NCBI GenBank assembly: GCA_902525355.1
Contig: CABZGO010000003.1
Span: 20,666 to 84,665 of the forward strand
DNA length: 64,000 bases
From: an uncultured Pelagibacteraceae bacterium
GTDB lineage: Bacteria > Pseudomonadota > Alphaproteobacteria > Pelagibacterales > Pelagibacteraceae
Reading direction: 5' to 3'
Position numbers and translations under genes: made by a program. Under the pieces are notes generated by a model that did no database searches, was not told the DNA's origin, and saw nothing but the letters and a program-made list of their open reading frames with translations. Of this stretch, positions 47,749 to 56,486 are shown piece after piece; the first letter of the stretch is position 1; every line of letters starts with the position of its first letter.

Positions 47749-48459
47749 ATGTCAGAAAAATATCTAATTGTCGGTGCGACAGGTTCTATCGGATCCAATT
47801 TAGCAGAGCAAATGTATTCTTCTGGTAAAGAAATTCATTTAGTTGGAAGAGATGAAAGTCAACTTAAAAATTTAGCTGAGAAATTGAACTCTTCTTATAC
47901 TGTGGCAGATGTATTACAAGAGGGGTTCGTGGATACAATTAAATCAGACATATCAGAAATCAAAGGTGTAGCATATTGTGTTGGGTCTATAGATTTGAAG
48001 CCTTTAAAGATGGCAACTGAGAATGATTTCAATAAATGTATGAAACTTAATTTTTATTCTGCGGTAGACTTAATCAAAGGATATCAAGATAACCTAAAAC
48101 AAAATAATGGTTCAATTGTTTTATTTTCAACAGTTGCAGCTCAAAGAGGTTTTACAAATCATTCAATAATAGCATCAACCAAAGCGGCTATTGAGGGACT
48201 AACTGTATCATTAGCAGCTGAATTTGCTCCAAACATAAGAGTTAATAGTGTTGCTCTAAGTTTAACTAATTCTAAGATAGCTCAACCAATGTTAAAAAAT
48301 ACAGCAATTGCTCAAGGAATAGCTAAAGCCCACCCACTTAAAAGACTAGGTGAGGGTAAAGATGGAGCAGCTTTGGCAAAATTTTTACTTACCGAGGAAA
48401 GTTCCTGGGTAACGGGTCAAATAATTGCAGTTGATGGTGGAAGATCAAAACTTTCATAA
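47749..48459 (+). CDS. SDR-fold protein lacking the catalytic Tyr
   Basis: 236 residues with the SDR Rossmann start YLIVGATGSIGSNLAEQMYSSG, NFYSAVDLIKGY, SIVLFSTVAAQRG and WVTGQIIAVDGG. The active-site Y-x3-K reads I-x3-K in NHSIIASTKAAIEG, so the general acid Tyr is absent and ordinary dehydrogenase chemistry is doubtful. I recall this variant as common in photolyase-adjacent alphaproteobacterial SDRs. Divergent from photolyase by 10 bp, and the next gene starts one base after its stop. Confidence 0.85.
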   Translation: MSEKYLIVGATGSIGSNLAEQMYSSGKEIHLVGRDESQLKNLAEKLNSSYTVADVLQEGFVDTIKSDISEIKGVAYCVGSIDLKPLKMATENDFNKCMKLNFYSAVDLIKGYQDNLKQNNGSIVLFSTVAAQRGFTNHSIIASTKAAIEGLTVSLAAEFAPNIRVNSVALSLTNSKIAQPMLKNTAIAQGIAKAHPLKRLGEGKDGAALAKFLLTEESSWVTGQIIAVDGGRSKLS

Positions 48460-48460
48460 A

Positions 48461-49525
48461 GTGAAAAAAATAATATACGTTTTAATTCTTTTTTTCGTAT
48501 TTGCCTCAAAATCGTATTCACAAAACTTTAAATTAGAAAAATTAGTTAACCTAGATTCACCTTGGGGATCCTCTTTTATTAATAGTAATGAAATAATAAT
48601 TACAGAAAAAAGCGGCAAAATAAAAATTGTAAATATTTTATCTAGAGAAGTTCAAGAAATTAGTCATCAACTTAACTTTGTTGTCCATGGTCAAGGAGGC
48701 TTATTAGATATTATTCATAAAGACAATAATATTTGGATTTCATATACTGAAGATAGAGGTGGATATAAAACTAGCACTTCTATTGCAAAAGCAAAATTTA
48801 ATAGGAAACAATTAAACTTTAAAAATATTTTTCAAGCAAATCCCCCAATAGACTCTGGTTATCATTTTGGATCAAGATTAGTTATCAAAGATAATTTTAT
48901 ATTTGCATCTGCGGGTGAGAGAGGACAAGGTATGATTGCACAAGACGCCTCAAAGCATCCAGGTAGTATTATAAGAATTCATTTAGATGGAAGTATACCA
49001 AAAGATAATCCAAAGTTTGAGGGTATGGTAGATTGGTTGCCAGAGATTTATCAAATTGGAATTAGAAATCCTCAAGGGATGGCACTTTCTGAATTTGATG
49101 GAAAAGTTTACATGAGTAATCATGGGGCAAAAGGTGGAGATTGGTTCGGAGAAGTTAAAAAAGGTGAAAATTATGGATGGAAAATTTTAGGATGGGGAGG
49201 AACCAATTATTCTGGAATTCCAATTGGCCCAAAATGGAAACCTGGATTTACAAAAGCTATTCAATATTGGGTACCCTCAATAGCAACTAGCGCAATAACT
49301 ATTTATAAAGGTGACGAGTTTAATGAGTGGAATAGTCATGCTTTAATCACTTCTTTAAAAGATAAATCCTTAAGAAAACTGATATTTGATGACTTATCAA
49401 ATGTAAAAGAAGAGGTTATTTTTAAAAATAAAATTGGAAGAATTAGAGACATTCAAGTGCATCCCTCTAACGGAAAAATTTATTTTTTATCTCAAGATGC
49501 TTTATGGTTAATGCAAAGAAAATAG
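48461..49525 (+). CDS. PQQ-type soluble aldose sugar dehydrogenase-like beta-propeller
   Basis: About 354 residues: signal peptide (MKKIIYVLILFFVFASKSYS) then a six-bladed propeller with LDSPWGSSFI, HGQGGLLDIIHKDNN, DSGYHFGSRLVI, GIRNPQGMAL, SNHGAKGGDWFGEVKKGENYGWKI and a closing blade ALWLMQ. This matches glucose/sorbosone dehydrogenases (Asd/YliI-like) that use PQQ in the periplasm. The real start is the GTG at 48461; the ORF-track start at 48425 lies inside the SDR. No PQQ synthesis genes are in the window. Confidence 0.88.
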   Translation: MKKIIYVLILFFVFASKSYSQNFKLEKLVNLDSPWGSSFINSNEIIITEKSGKIKIVNILSREVQEISHQLNFVVHGQGGLLDIIHKDNNIWISYTEDRGGYKTSTSIAKAKFNRKQLNFKNIFQANPPIDSGYHFGSRLVIKDNFIFASAGERGQGMIAQDASKHPGSIIRIHLDGSIPKDNPKFEGMVDWLPEIYQIGIRNPQGMALSEFDGKVYMSNHGAKGGDWFGEVKKGENYGWKILGWGGTNYSGIPIGPKWKPGFTKAIQYWVPSIATSAITIYKGDEFNEWNSHALITSLKDKSLRKLIFDDLSNVKEEVIFKNKIGRIRDIQVHPSNGKIYFLSQDALWLMQRK

Positions 49526-49540
49526 TATATATTAAAATTT

Positions 49541-50645
49541 ATGGATGATGTCGTCATAGTTGGTGGAGGTATAATAGGCGCTGCTACTGCATACTTTTTA
49601 TCAATGGAAGGTAGAAAAGTTAAGGTAATTGAGAGAGACCCTACATATAAGACTGCCTCATTTCCTTTGTCTTTAGGTGGATTTAGAAGACAATTTTTTC
49701 AAAAAGAAAATATACTTTTAGGTAAGTTTGCTAGAGAATTCATTTTTAAAATACCAGAATTGTTAAAAACAAAAAAAAATCCAAACCCAACGGCAAGCAT
49801 GGTTCCTAATGGATACCTTTTAATGTTTGGACCAGAACATGCAGAGGAACAATATAAAGCTTTGGAAAATCATAGAGAATGCGATGCTGGTACAAAAAAT
49901 ATTAAAGGTTCAGAATTAAATAAAATTTTTCCATATATAAATAACGAAGGTATAGAAACAGCTACATATACTGATAATAAAAGTGAAGGTTGGATTGATC
50001 CTTTTATGTTTCATAGTGCTTTAAAAAAGTAAAGCAATTGAGTTAGGCGCAGAGTTTCTTAAAGGTGAGGTTAAAAATTTGTCTGAGATAAATGCAAAAA
50101 CTATCATTTCAGCAGCAGGATGTTGGACTAAAGAATTGTTATCAGATATTCCAGTTGAACCACAAAAGCACACTGTGTTTCGAGTTAAATGTCCAAAACA
50201 TTTTCCTGATATGCCACTAACTGGAGATTTAACAACAGGTGTATATTGGAGACCAGAGGGTAAAGAGTTCTTAGCAGGTTCACCTATATCTGTATTTGAT
50301 GCGAAAGATTTAGAACCAGCATGGAATGATTTTGAAGAACTAGTTTGGCCTGCTCTGGCAAAAAGAGTTCCAGCCTTTGAAGAACTAAAATTAACCGGTG
50401 GTTGGGCAGGATTTTATGATTGTAATAAACTTGATAACAACGCTGTTGTAGGCAAACATCCAAAATATGACAATGTTTATTTAGCCTCTGGTTTCACTGG
50501 AAGAGGTTTGATGCAGGCACCAGGTATTGGAAGAGCTCTAACTGAATTGATCACAACAGGTAGCTATCAATCAATAGATATAAGTGTTTTTGACGTAGAA
50601 AGAGTTTTAAAAAGCAATGCTAGACCAGAACCTTACGTTTTATAA
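49541..50645 (+). pseudogene. FAD-dependent oxidoreductase (DAO family), frameshifted
   Basis: Two frames, 49541-50032 and one ending 50645, make one D-amino-acid-oxidase-family protein. Part one has VVIVGGGIIGAATAYFLSMEGRKVKVIERD and GGFRRQFFQ; part two has IISAAGCWTKELL, LAGSPISVFDAKDLEPAW and GFTGRGLMQAPGIGRALTEL. The join is a six-A run at 50023-50028: with five A the frame continues as ALKSKAIELGAEF without loss. So one A appears to have been inserted, either in evolution or by homopolymer sequencing error. Intact relatives oxidise sarcosine-like or other amine substrates. Everything outside the run looks well conserved. Confidence 0.85.
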
Positions 50646-50819
50646 TTTTTTAATATAAACTCCTAGTATTCCGTTAAATATAGATACAGCTAATATCAAT
50701 AATTGTCCTTTAAACGAGTAAAATTCAAAGGATGGATAAAAACTTATGCCAATCGAAAAAAAAAGATAAGTTAATACAAATGGCCGATAAGATTTTTTTA
50801 TAAAATTTAAAATTTTCAC
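50640..50819 (-). CDS. Small membrane protein (59 aa), not in the ORF track
   Basis: A GTG-start frame on the minus strand, MKILNFIKKSYRPFVLTYLF..., with two hydrophobic helices (about 13-26 and 39-56) and basic ends. The GTG follows the stop of the EamA gene without a gap (TAA then GTG), and the 3' end overlaps the convergent oxidoreductase by six bases. It exactly fills what would otherwise be a 174-bp hole in a very compact genome. No family recognised. It could be an accessory subunit of the EamA exporter (inference). Confidence 0.5.
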   Translation of the reverse strand: MKILNFIKKSYRPFVLTYLFFSIGISFYPSFEFYSFKGQLLILAVSIFNGILGVYIKKL

Positions 50820-51668
50820 TTACTTTCTAGTTGCAATATAAACGCCAATTGTTGCAAGTATAAATCCTGCTATATCAATATTAGATAACTTTTCTCCTAA
50901 AAATAAATAGGCCATCAAAGCTGTTGTAGGTGGGACTAGAAAAAATAATGTTGAAGTTTTACTTACTGAACCTGCTTTTATTAAAAACATTAAAATTGTA
51001 AAGGCTCCAAACGACACTAGAATAATCTGATGTGTCATCCCTAATAAAAATCCTGTTGTAAAATTTATATAAGGAGTTTCAAATATTGATATTAAAATTA
51101 AATTAAAAGAACAGCCCCCAAAAGCTTGAAATCCATTATTAACTGATAATGGGACATTACCACTTAGTTTTTTTTGCCACAAGGTTCCTGTAGTGATTGC
51201 AGCAAGGGCAATAAAACAAGTTACTAATCCATCTTTAGGAAACTCTTCTCCAAAATCTACTCCAAGTACTAGCAAAGAGCCTACAAAACCAAAAACAATA
51301 CCAACCCACTGCCTCCATCCTATTACCTCTTTATAGATTGGTCCTGATAATAAATTAGTTAATATCGGTTGAAGAGTAACAATTAATGCTACAACACTTG
51401 CAGGAACTCCTACATGAAAAGCGTACCAACAACCGCCAAGATATAATCCATGAAATAATACGCCGGTGGTTATGCTTTCTAATATATATCTCACTTTTGT
51501 AAAAATTATCTCTTTTTTAAGTAATGCGAATAAGAAGAAACCTATTGTTACAATTCCAAATCTAAAGGCAAGTGCTGCAAAAGGTGATGCATTCTGAACT
51601 ATAATATCACCTGAGATGAATGCAGATGACCATAGCAATATAAATAGTAAAGGAAATGTTTTAATCAT
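50820..51668 (-). CDS. EamA/DMT superfamily transporter
   Basis: 282 residues, ten helices. PLLFILLWSSAFISGDIIVQNASPFAALAFRFGIV, YLGGCWYAFHVGVPASVVALIVTLQPILTNLLSG, and in the second repeat SFGAFTILMFLIKAGSVSKTSTLFFLVPPTTALMAYLFLGEKLS are typical of RhaT/EamA-type exporters. The substrate cannot be inferred. The 59-aa gene follows directly on the same strand. Confidence 0.9.
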   Translation of the reverse strand: MIKTFPLLFILLWSSAFISGDIIVQNASPFAALAFRFGIVTIGFFLFALLKKEIIFTKVRYILESITTGVLFHGLYLGGCWYAFHVGVPASVVALIVTLQPILTNLLSGPIYKEVIGWRQWVGIVFGFVGSLLVLGVDFGEEFPKDGLVTCFIALAAITTGTLWQKKLSGNVPLSVNNGFQAFGGCSFNLILISIFETPYINFTTGFLLGMTHQIILVSFGAFTILMFLIKAGSVSKTSTLFFLVPPTTALMAYLFLGEKLSNIDIAGFILATIGVYIATRK

Positions 51669-51701
51669 TTATTGAGGATTTTAAGTCACAAAATTTCTAA
51701 A

Positions 51702-52709
51702 CTAAATTTTGACAAGCATTTTGCCAATATTTTTACCGTTTAATAAATCAATAAATGACTTTGGAGCATTCTCTATTCCTTCGTAGATAGTTTCTTTAAA
51801 TTTTATTTTACCATCCGCCAACCATTTTGACATTTCAGTTTCAAATGACTCTCTTTCATTATCGTGATCAAAAATAAGAAATCCTTTAATTGTAAGTCTT
51901 TTTACTAAAACATAAGCCATATTTTTCAAACCGGATCCAGGATTTGTTGCATTCATCTGTGAAATTCTTCCACAAATCACAATACGACCATATGTTTTCA
52001 TTTGGAAAATAGCGGACTCTAAAAAGTCTCCACCAACATTATCAAAATAAAGATCAAAACCATCAGGACAAATTTCCTTGAAATGTAATACAAGGTTTTC
52101 TACTTTCTTATAATTAAAAGCATGATCAACTTTTAATTCATTTTTTAACCAATCAACTTTTTCATCAGACCCTGTGCTTGCAATAACTTTACAACCAAGA
52201 TTTTTTGCAATTTGGCAAACTGTAGATCCAACACTACCTCCAGCAGAGGAGACTAATATAGTTTGCCCAGATTTCAATTCTCCATGTTTGAAAAGTCCAA
52301 TGTAAGCTGTATGACCTGTCATTCCAAGTGGACCCAAGTATGACTGTATAGGTATATCAATTGGTTTTAATTTCTTTAATTCATCAGAACTACAAACAAA
52401 TTTATCTCTCATACCAAGACTGCTGAATACTAAATCTCCAACACTAAAATTTTTATTATTTGAGAGTTCTACTTTACCAATTGCATACCCTTCCATTTCT
52501 TCACCAATTTTAAATGGTGGTTTATAATTTTTTCTCTCAGTCATTCTTGCACGCATGTATGGATCAACTGATATCCATGAATTTGATACTAAAATATTTT
52601 TTTCATCATTAATTGAAATTTCTTTTGACTTTATTTCAAAATCTGTCTCTTGTGGTAAGCCGGTTGGAATATAATTTTTTAATGATACGTATTTACTAAC
52701 AACAGACAT
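51702..52709 (-). CDS. NADP-dependent medium-chain oxidoreductase (CurA/LTB4DH-like)
   Basis: 335 residues of the zinc-independent MDR family: SWISVDPYMRARM, GEEMEGYAIGKV, LGPLGMTGHTAYIGLFKHGELKSGQTILVSSAGGSVGSTVCQIAKNLGCKVIAS and FDNVGGDFLESAI. Relatives reduce alkenals, 2-alkenones or prostaglandin-like enones, a detoxifying step for lipid peroxidation products. It lies one base from msrA on the same strand, so two oxidative-damage functions are coupled. Confidence 0.88.
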   Translation of the reverse strand: MSVVSKYVSLKNYIPTGLPQETDFEIKSKEISINDEKNILVSNSWISVDPYMRARMTERKNYKPPFKIGEEMEGYAIGKVELSNNKNFSVGDLVFSSLGMRDKFVCSSDELKKLKPIDIPIQSYLGPLGMTGHTAYIGLFKHGELKSGQTILVSSAGGSVGSTVCQIAKNLGCKVIASTGSDEKVDWLKNELKVDHAFNYKKVENLVLHFKEICPDGFDLYFDNVGGDFLESAIFQMKTYGRIVICGRISQMNATNPGSGLKNMAYVLVKRLTIKGFLIFDHDNERESFETEMSKWLADGKIKFKETIYEGIENAPKSFIDLLNGKNIGKMLVKI

Positions 52710-52710
52710 T

Positions 52711-53289
52711 TTAAGATCCCCAAATAGTATTTAATATTGCTTCGCGTCTACATCCTTTTTTATATCTTAAGTAATTAAGAAAATTTATTTGGTAATAATC
52801 TTGATGAACAGCCTCCGCAATATAAAATTTATCAAATTTTCTCACATAAGTTACTACTTTTTTTTTAAATTTTTTCTCTATTTCCTTAATACTATTTTCT
52901 ATTAAGTTTTTTTGCTTATCATTTTGATAAAATGCCACTGATCTATAGCTATATCCTTTATCACAGAATTGTCCTGCAGCATCAAAAGGATCAATATTAA
53001 TCCAGAATTCTTCTAAAAGTTTTTCGTAGCTAACTACTTCTGGGATATATATGACCTCTATAACTTCAAAATGACCTGTGTTTCCATAAGTAACTTCTTT
53101 ATATGTAGGATTTTCGGTAGTACCACCTGAGTATCCAGAAATTACTTTTGATACACCAAGAATATTTTCAAAAGATTCCTCCATGCACCAAAAACATCCT
53201 CCAGCAAAATAAGCTCTTTCAAAATTTGGAGAATTGGCAAAGCTTATTGAGGAAATAAGAATGAAAATTATTGATAAAAGTTTTTTCAT
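52711..53289 (-). CDS. msrA: Peptide-methionine (S)-S-oxide reductase MsrA, exported
   Basis: 192 residues: signal peptide (MKKLLSIIFILISSISFAN) then the MsrA core, AYFAGGCFWCMEESFENILGVSKVISGYSGGTTENPTYKEV with the nucleophilic Cys, EFWINIDPFDAAGQFCDKGYSYRS and AEAVHQDYY. Probably repairs oxidised periplasmic proteins. The ATG abuts a hairpin that separates it from the formate dehydrogenase gene upstream on the same strand. Confidence 0.94.
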   Translation of the reverse strand: MKKLLSIIFILISSISFANSPNFERAYFAGGCFWCMEESFENILGVSKVISGYSGGTTENPTYKEVTYGNTGHFEVIEVIYIPEVVSYEKLLEEFWINIDPFDAAGQFCDKGYSYRSVAFYQNDKQKNLIENSIKEIEKKFKKKVVTYVRKFDKFYIAEAVHQDYYQINFLNYLRYKKGCRREAILNTIWGS

Positions 53290-53326
53290 TAAAGGTAGCT
53301 ATCTTAATGCTGATAGCTTACCTTTA
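53290..53326 (-). promoter_or_regulatory. Hairpin between fdh and msrA abutting the msrA start
   Basis: Arms AAAGGTA-GCTATC and GATAGC-(T)-TACCTTT pair around an eight-base loop, with one bulged base. On the minus strand the stem ends one base before the msrA ATG. There is no T run, so it may control translation or RNA ends rather than terminate. Confidence 0.6.
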
Positions 53327-53345
53327 ATAATTTATATTTAAAACT

Positions 53346-54545
53346 CTATTTTTTTTGATATTTTGCCGCTTCTTCTGAACCACCGGTAGCGCTTCCTTTA
53401 CTATAAGAATGCGCTCCCATTCCAGCTAATTGTCCGTCTTTAACAATCAAGTATTGATTACGTATTTCACTACCTTCAAAGAAACATTCCAATATTTCTC
53501 TTACACCATCAGCATATCTAGCTTGGGCAGATAGTGATGTTCCAGAAGTATGAGGTGTCATTCCATGGTTTGGCATTGTTCTCCATACATGATCGTTTGG
53601 AGCTGGTTGAGGAAACCATACGTCTCCCGCATATCCACTTAATTGTCCACTCTTCAAGGCTTTTGCTATTGCGTCTCTATTACAAATTTTACCCCTTGCA
53701 GTATTTACAATATATGCACCTTTTTTCATTTTACCTATCATCTCATCATCAAATAAGTTTTCTGTTTCAGGATGCAGAGGACAGTTGATTGTTACAACAT
53801 CACATACTTTAACCATAGACTCCACAGTTTCATGGAAAGTAAGATTTAACTCCTTTTCAACTGACTCAGGTAATCTATGCCTATCAAAATAGTGAAGATG
53901 AACATCAAATGGTTTCATTTTTCTGAGTGCATCTAAACCAATTCTTCCAGCTGCTACAGTTCCAATATGCATTCCCTCAACATCGTAAGATCTTTGAACA
54001 GCATCTGCAATATTCCATCCACCTTCATTAACGATTCGATGTTGGTTGTGGTAATCTCTAACAAGTGAAACTATCATCATTACTATGTGCTCAGCAACTG
54101 ATCTTGAGTTACAGAAAGTAACTTCTACGACATCAATTTTATGATCCATTGCTGCTTGTAAATCTACGTGATCTGAACCAATTCCCGCAGTTATTGCCAT
54201 TTTCAAGTTTTTTGCTTTTTCAATCTTTTCTTTTGTTAAATAATAAGGAAAGAATGGTTGAGAAATAACTATATCTGCATCGACTATATGTTTATCAGCC
54301 TCGCATCCTTCTCCATCTTTACTATTAGTTACAACTAACTCATGACCATTGCTCTCTAAAAATTTTCTTAATCCTAATTCACCAGATACACATCCTAATA
54401 ATTCTCCAGGTGTGAAATCTCTACCTTTTGGACTAGGTAAAGTCATTCCATCAGGGTATTTTTCTAATTTTGGAAGATCTGATAAAGGGTAAGCTTTAGG
54501 CATACCACCTTTAGGATCATCATATAACACGCAAAGTACTTTCAT
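53346..54545 (-). CDS. fdh: NAD-dependent formate dehydrogenase
   Basis: 399 residues, the single-subunit metal-free enzyme of the D-2-hydroxyacid dehydrogenase family, oxidising formate to CO2 with NADH gain. Diagnostic are VTFCNSRSVAEHIVMMIVSLVRDY, GTVAAGRIGLDALRKMKPFDVHLHYFDRHRLP (Asp-Arg after strand two favours NAD), VNTARGKICNRDAI with the catalytic Arg and QPAPNDHVWRTMPNHGMTPHTSG with the catalytic His and the formate-binding loop. A good ribosome site AGGAG is 7 bp before the ATG. It fits the C1-oxidising lifestyle of SAR11. Upstream 99 bp are gene-free and hold its promoter. Confidence 0.95.
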   Translation of the reverse strand: MKVLCVLYDDPKGGMPKAYPLSDLPKLEKYPDGMTLPSPKGRDFTPGELLGCVSGELGLRKFLESNGHELVVTNSKDGEGCEADKHIVDADIVISQPFFPYYLTKEKIEKAKNLKMAITAGIGSDHVDLQAAMDHKIDVVEVTFCNSRSVAEHIVMMIVSLVRDYHNQHRIVNEGGWNIADAVQRSYDVEGMHIGTVAAGRIGLDALRKMKPFDVHLHYFDRHRLPESVEKELNLTFHETVESMVKVCDVVTINCPLHPETENLFDDEMIGKMKKGAYIVNTARGKICNRDAIAKALKSGQLSGYAGDVWFPQPAPNDHVWRTMPNHGMTPHTSGTSLSAQARYADGVREILECFFEGSEIRNQYLIVKDGQLAGMGAHSYSKGSATGGSEEAAKYQKK

Positions 54546-54644
54546 TTTTTCTCCTAATATTTATGTTTTAAAATCTCTCTATAGATATTTTCTTATGAAA
54601 GTGTAGCATAAAATAAGAACATCAATCAAACGAATAGTACTTGA

Positions 54645-55106
54645 TTAGGGGTATTTCTTTTTAGCAACGAATTTATTCAGAATAATTCCAAAGGCTATTA
54701 TAATCAAACATCCAGTTAATATTGGGGAGAATAAATAGTCAAACGATACTGACCCCAATATGACTATAATAGGATTTCCTCCAGCTGGAGGGTGGGTTAC
54801 ATCTAGTAAAATCATTAATCCAACACCAAGACCTACCGCTAAAGGTATTGATATATAAATTGGCAACGGAATAAAATTATAAAATAGAATTCCAATTGTT
54901 GAAGTTACTAGATGACCAAATAATATATTTTTAGGTTTTGCAAATGGACTTTCTGGATAGCCATATAAAAGAACCATTGAGGATCCAAATGATGCAATTA
55001 AAAAAAGTCCAAAATTAGTTTTATAAGTTAATAAAGTGAGAACACCAATTGTAATAGTCGAAAAAATTAATGCAAAAAGAGATTTTAAAATTTTATCTTT
55101 ATTCAT
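54645..55106 (-). CDS. HPP family membrane protein
   Basis: 153 residues with four or five membrane helices. The naming motif appears in VTHPPAGGNPIIVILGS, after FGSSMVLLYGYPESPFAKPKNILFGH, both typical of HPP proteins. Some HPP members transport nitrite in plastids and cyanobacteria; the substrate here is unknown. The ATG directly follows the stop of the SufU-like gene, so both are co-translated. Confidence 0.9.
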   Translation of the reverse strand: MNKDKILKSLFALIFSTITIGVLTLLTYKTNFGLFLIASFGSSMVLLYGYPESPFAKPKNILFGHLVTSTIGILFYNFIPLPIYISIPLAVGLGVGLMILLDVTHPPAGGNPIIVILGSVSFDYLFSPILTGCLIIIAFGIILNKFVAKKKYP

Positions 55107-55505
55107 TTATTGTATTACTTTTTTTAATGCTTTTATTGGAAGCGTTAAACATTCTTTTCTTGCATAATTTTTTTTATCAAAGAGTTTTTTAAACTCTTTC
55201 CATTCACTTGGAAATGATATATTTTTTTTATCATTAAACTGATCTAATAATTTTAAAAAATTTTTAATTTTATCTTTACTTTTTTTTTTAAAATTTTTTG
55301 TAGCTAAATTTGCAGATGCATTGCAATATATGCAAGATTGAGACTGATAAGAGAAATCTTTTATAACATTGTCTTTAATAATTAAAAAAATTTCAATCTC
55401 ATCACCACAAATTTGACTTTTATATTTCATTGAATGAGTGCAATTATTGATATGTTTATTATTTTTGGTATCAGAAGCTATTTTTAAAATATTTATATCC
55501 ATCAA
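55107..55505 (-). CDS. SufU/NifU-like Fe-S scaffold-type protein
   Basis: 132 residues. Three Cys-containing motifs follow SufU order: SQICGDEIEIFL, SYQSQSCIYCNASANL and ARKECLTLPIKALKKV, the last matching the usual R-x-x-C-x-x-L-x-x-x-A-L ending. An extra Cys (CIYC) sits in the second motif. IscU/SufU proteins receive sulfur or build Fe-S clusters. No suf or isc genes adjoin it. Its partner here is an HPP membrane protein, which is unusual; a sulfur-relay or zinc-dependent role is possible. Sequence is divergent, so the call is family-level only. Confidence 0.75.
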   Translation of the reverse strand: MMDINILKIASDTKNNKHINNCTHSMKYKSQICGDEIEIFLIIKDNVIKDFSYQSQSCIYCNASANLATKNFKKKSKDKIKNFLKLLDQFNDKKNISFPSEWKEFKKLFDKKNYARKECLTLPIKALKKVIQ

Positions 55506-55580
55506 TTTGAGTATTTATTTGATTGTTATTATACAAATTTATATTTATATTTTCATACTTCTTAAATAAAAAAATAGCAC

Positions 55581-56486
55581 ATGCTAAACTTAAAAAATCC
55601 TAAAGTAGCTATCCCAATCGTATTAATTGCTGGTATTTTTTGGTCATTTGGTCCATATGTTGTAAGACACATCGATCAGCCAGAAACAGTTCCTTGGCAA
55701 TATTTATTTACTAGAGGAATAGTTATTTTTCTTTTGCTTAATATGTATTTGTTCCTCGAGGAAGGAAAAGAGTTTTATAAAAATTATTTTAAAGTTGGTA
55801 TATCGGGTCTAATTGGAGGTATTGGTCTTGGTACCGCAATGATAACATTTATATGGTCAATTACTAATACGACAGCAGCTATCACTTTACTTTGTCTTGC
55901 GGCAATGCCATTTATAACAGCATTATTAGGATTTTTGTTTTTAAAAGAAAAAATCTCATTAACAGTATGGATTGCGATTGTAGTTGCAGCAGCGGGTATA
56001 TGTATAATGGCTTTTGACAATTCAGGTAAAAATTCATTGCCAGGGCTTGTTTTTGGACTTATTTCTGCATTAGGTTTCTCAATTTTTTCTGTTTCACTTA
56101 GATGGAGAAAAGAAACACCAAAATTTACTACTGTAGCATTTGCGGGATTATTCTGTTTCATATTTTCTGCTGTAATACTTATTTCGAACGACGCTAATTT
56201 TCTATCTAGTGGAAAAAATGAAGCCTTATTTGCTACTCATGGAACTCTAGTATGCATGGGTTTGATTTTGTACTCAATTGGATCAAAAAATATTCCAGCA
56301 GCTGATCTAACTTTACTCTCACTTACTGAGGTAATAGGTGGAATATTCTGGGTGTGGTTACCATGGATGGGAATTAATGAAGTCCCATCGACGAATACTA
56401 TTATTGGTGGATTTTTTATCTTTATGTCAATTTTTTACTATAGCCTCATTATGCAGTCTAATAGAAGATTTATAGGTTTAAATTAA
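55581..56486 (+). CDS. EamA/DMT superfamily transporter
   Basis: 301 residues, ten helices: IPIVLIAGIFWSFGPYVVRHIDQPETVPWQYLFTRG, SITNTTAAITLLCLAAMPFITALLGFLFLKEKIS, and a second EamA half ending LTEVIGGIFWVWLPWMGINEVPS. Stop and next start are adjacent (TAA then ATG), so it is coupled to the amidinotransferase gene. An importer or exporter of an amino acid or guanidino compound is suggested by that link (inference). Confidence 0.88.
   Translation: MLNLKNPKVAIPIVLIAGIFWSFGPYVVRHIDQPETVPWQYLFTRGIVIFLLLNMYLFLEEGKEFYKNYFKVGISGLIGGIGLGTAMITFIWSITNTTAAITLLCLAAMPFITALLGFLFLKEKISLTVWIAIVVAAAGICIMAFDNSGKNSLPGLVFGLISALGFSIFSVSLRWRKETPKFTTVAFAGLFCFIFSAVILISNDANFLSSGKNEALFATHGTLVCMGLILYSIGSKNIPAADLTLLSLTEVIGGIFWVWLPWMGINEVPSTNTIIGGFFIFMSIFYYSLIMQSNRRFIGLN

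Noticed and set aside
50021-50034. A AAA AAG slippery heptamer followed by TAA, suggesting programmed -1 frameshifting in the FAD oxidoreductase
   Set aside because: The downstream conserved frame is +1 relative to the first, not -1; the -1 frame hits TAG after five codons. An extra A is the simpler reading.
55784-56161. Minus-strand 125-aa ORF inside the EamA transporter gene
   Set aside because: Proline/isoleucine-rich antisense of membrane helices, a usual artefact.
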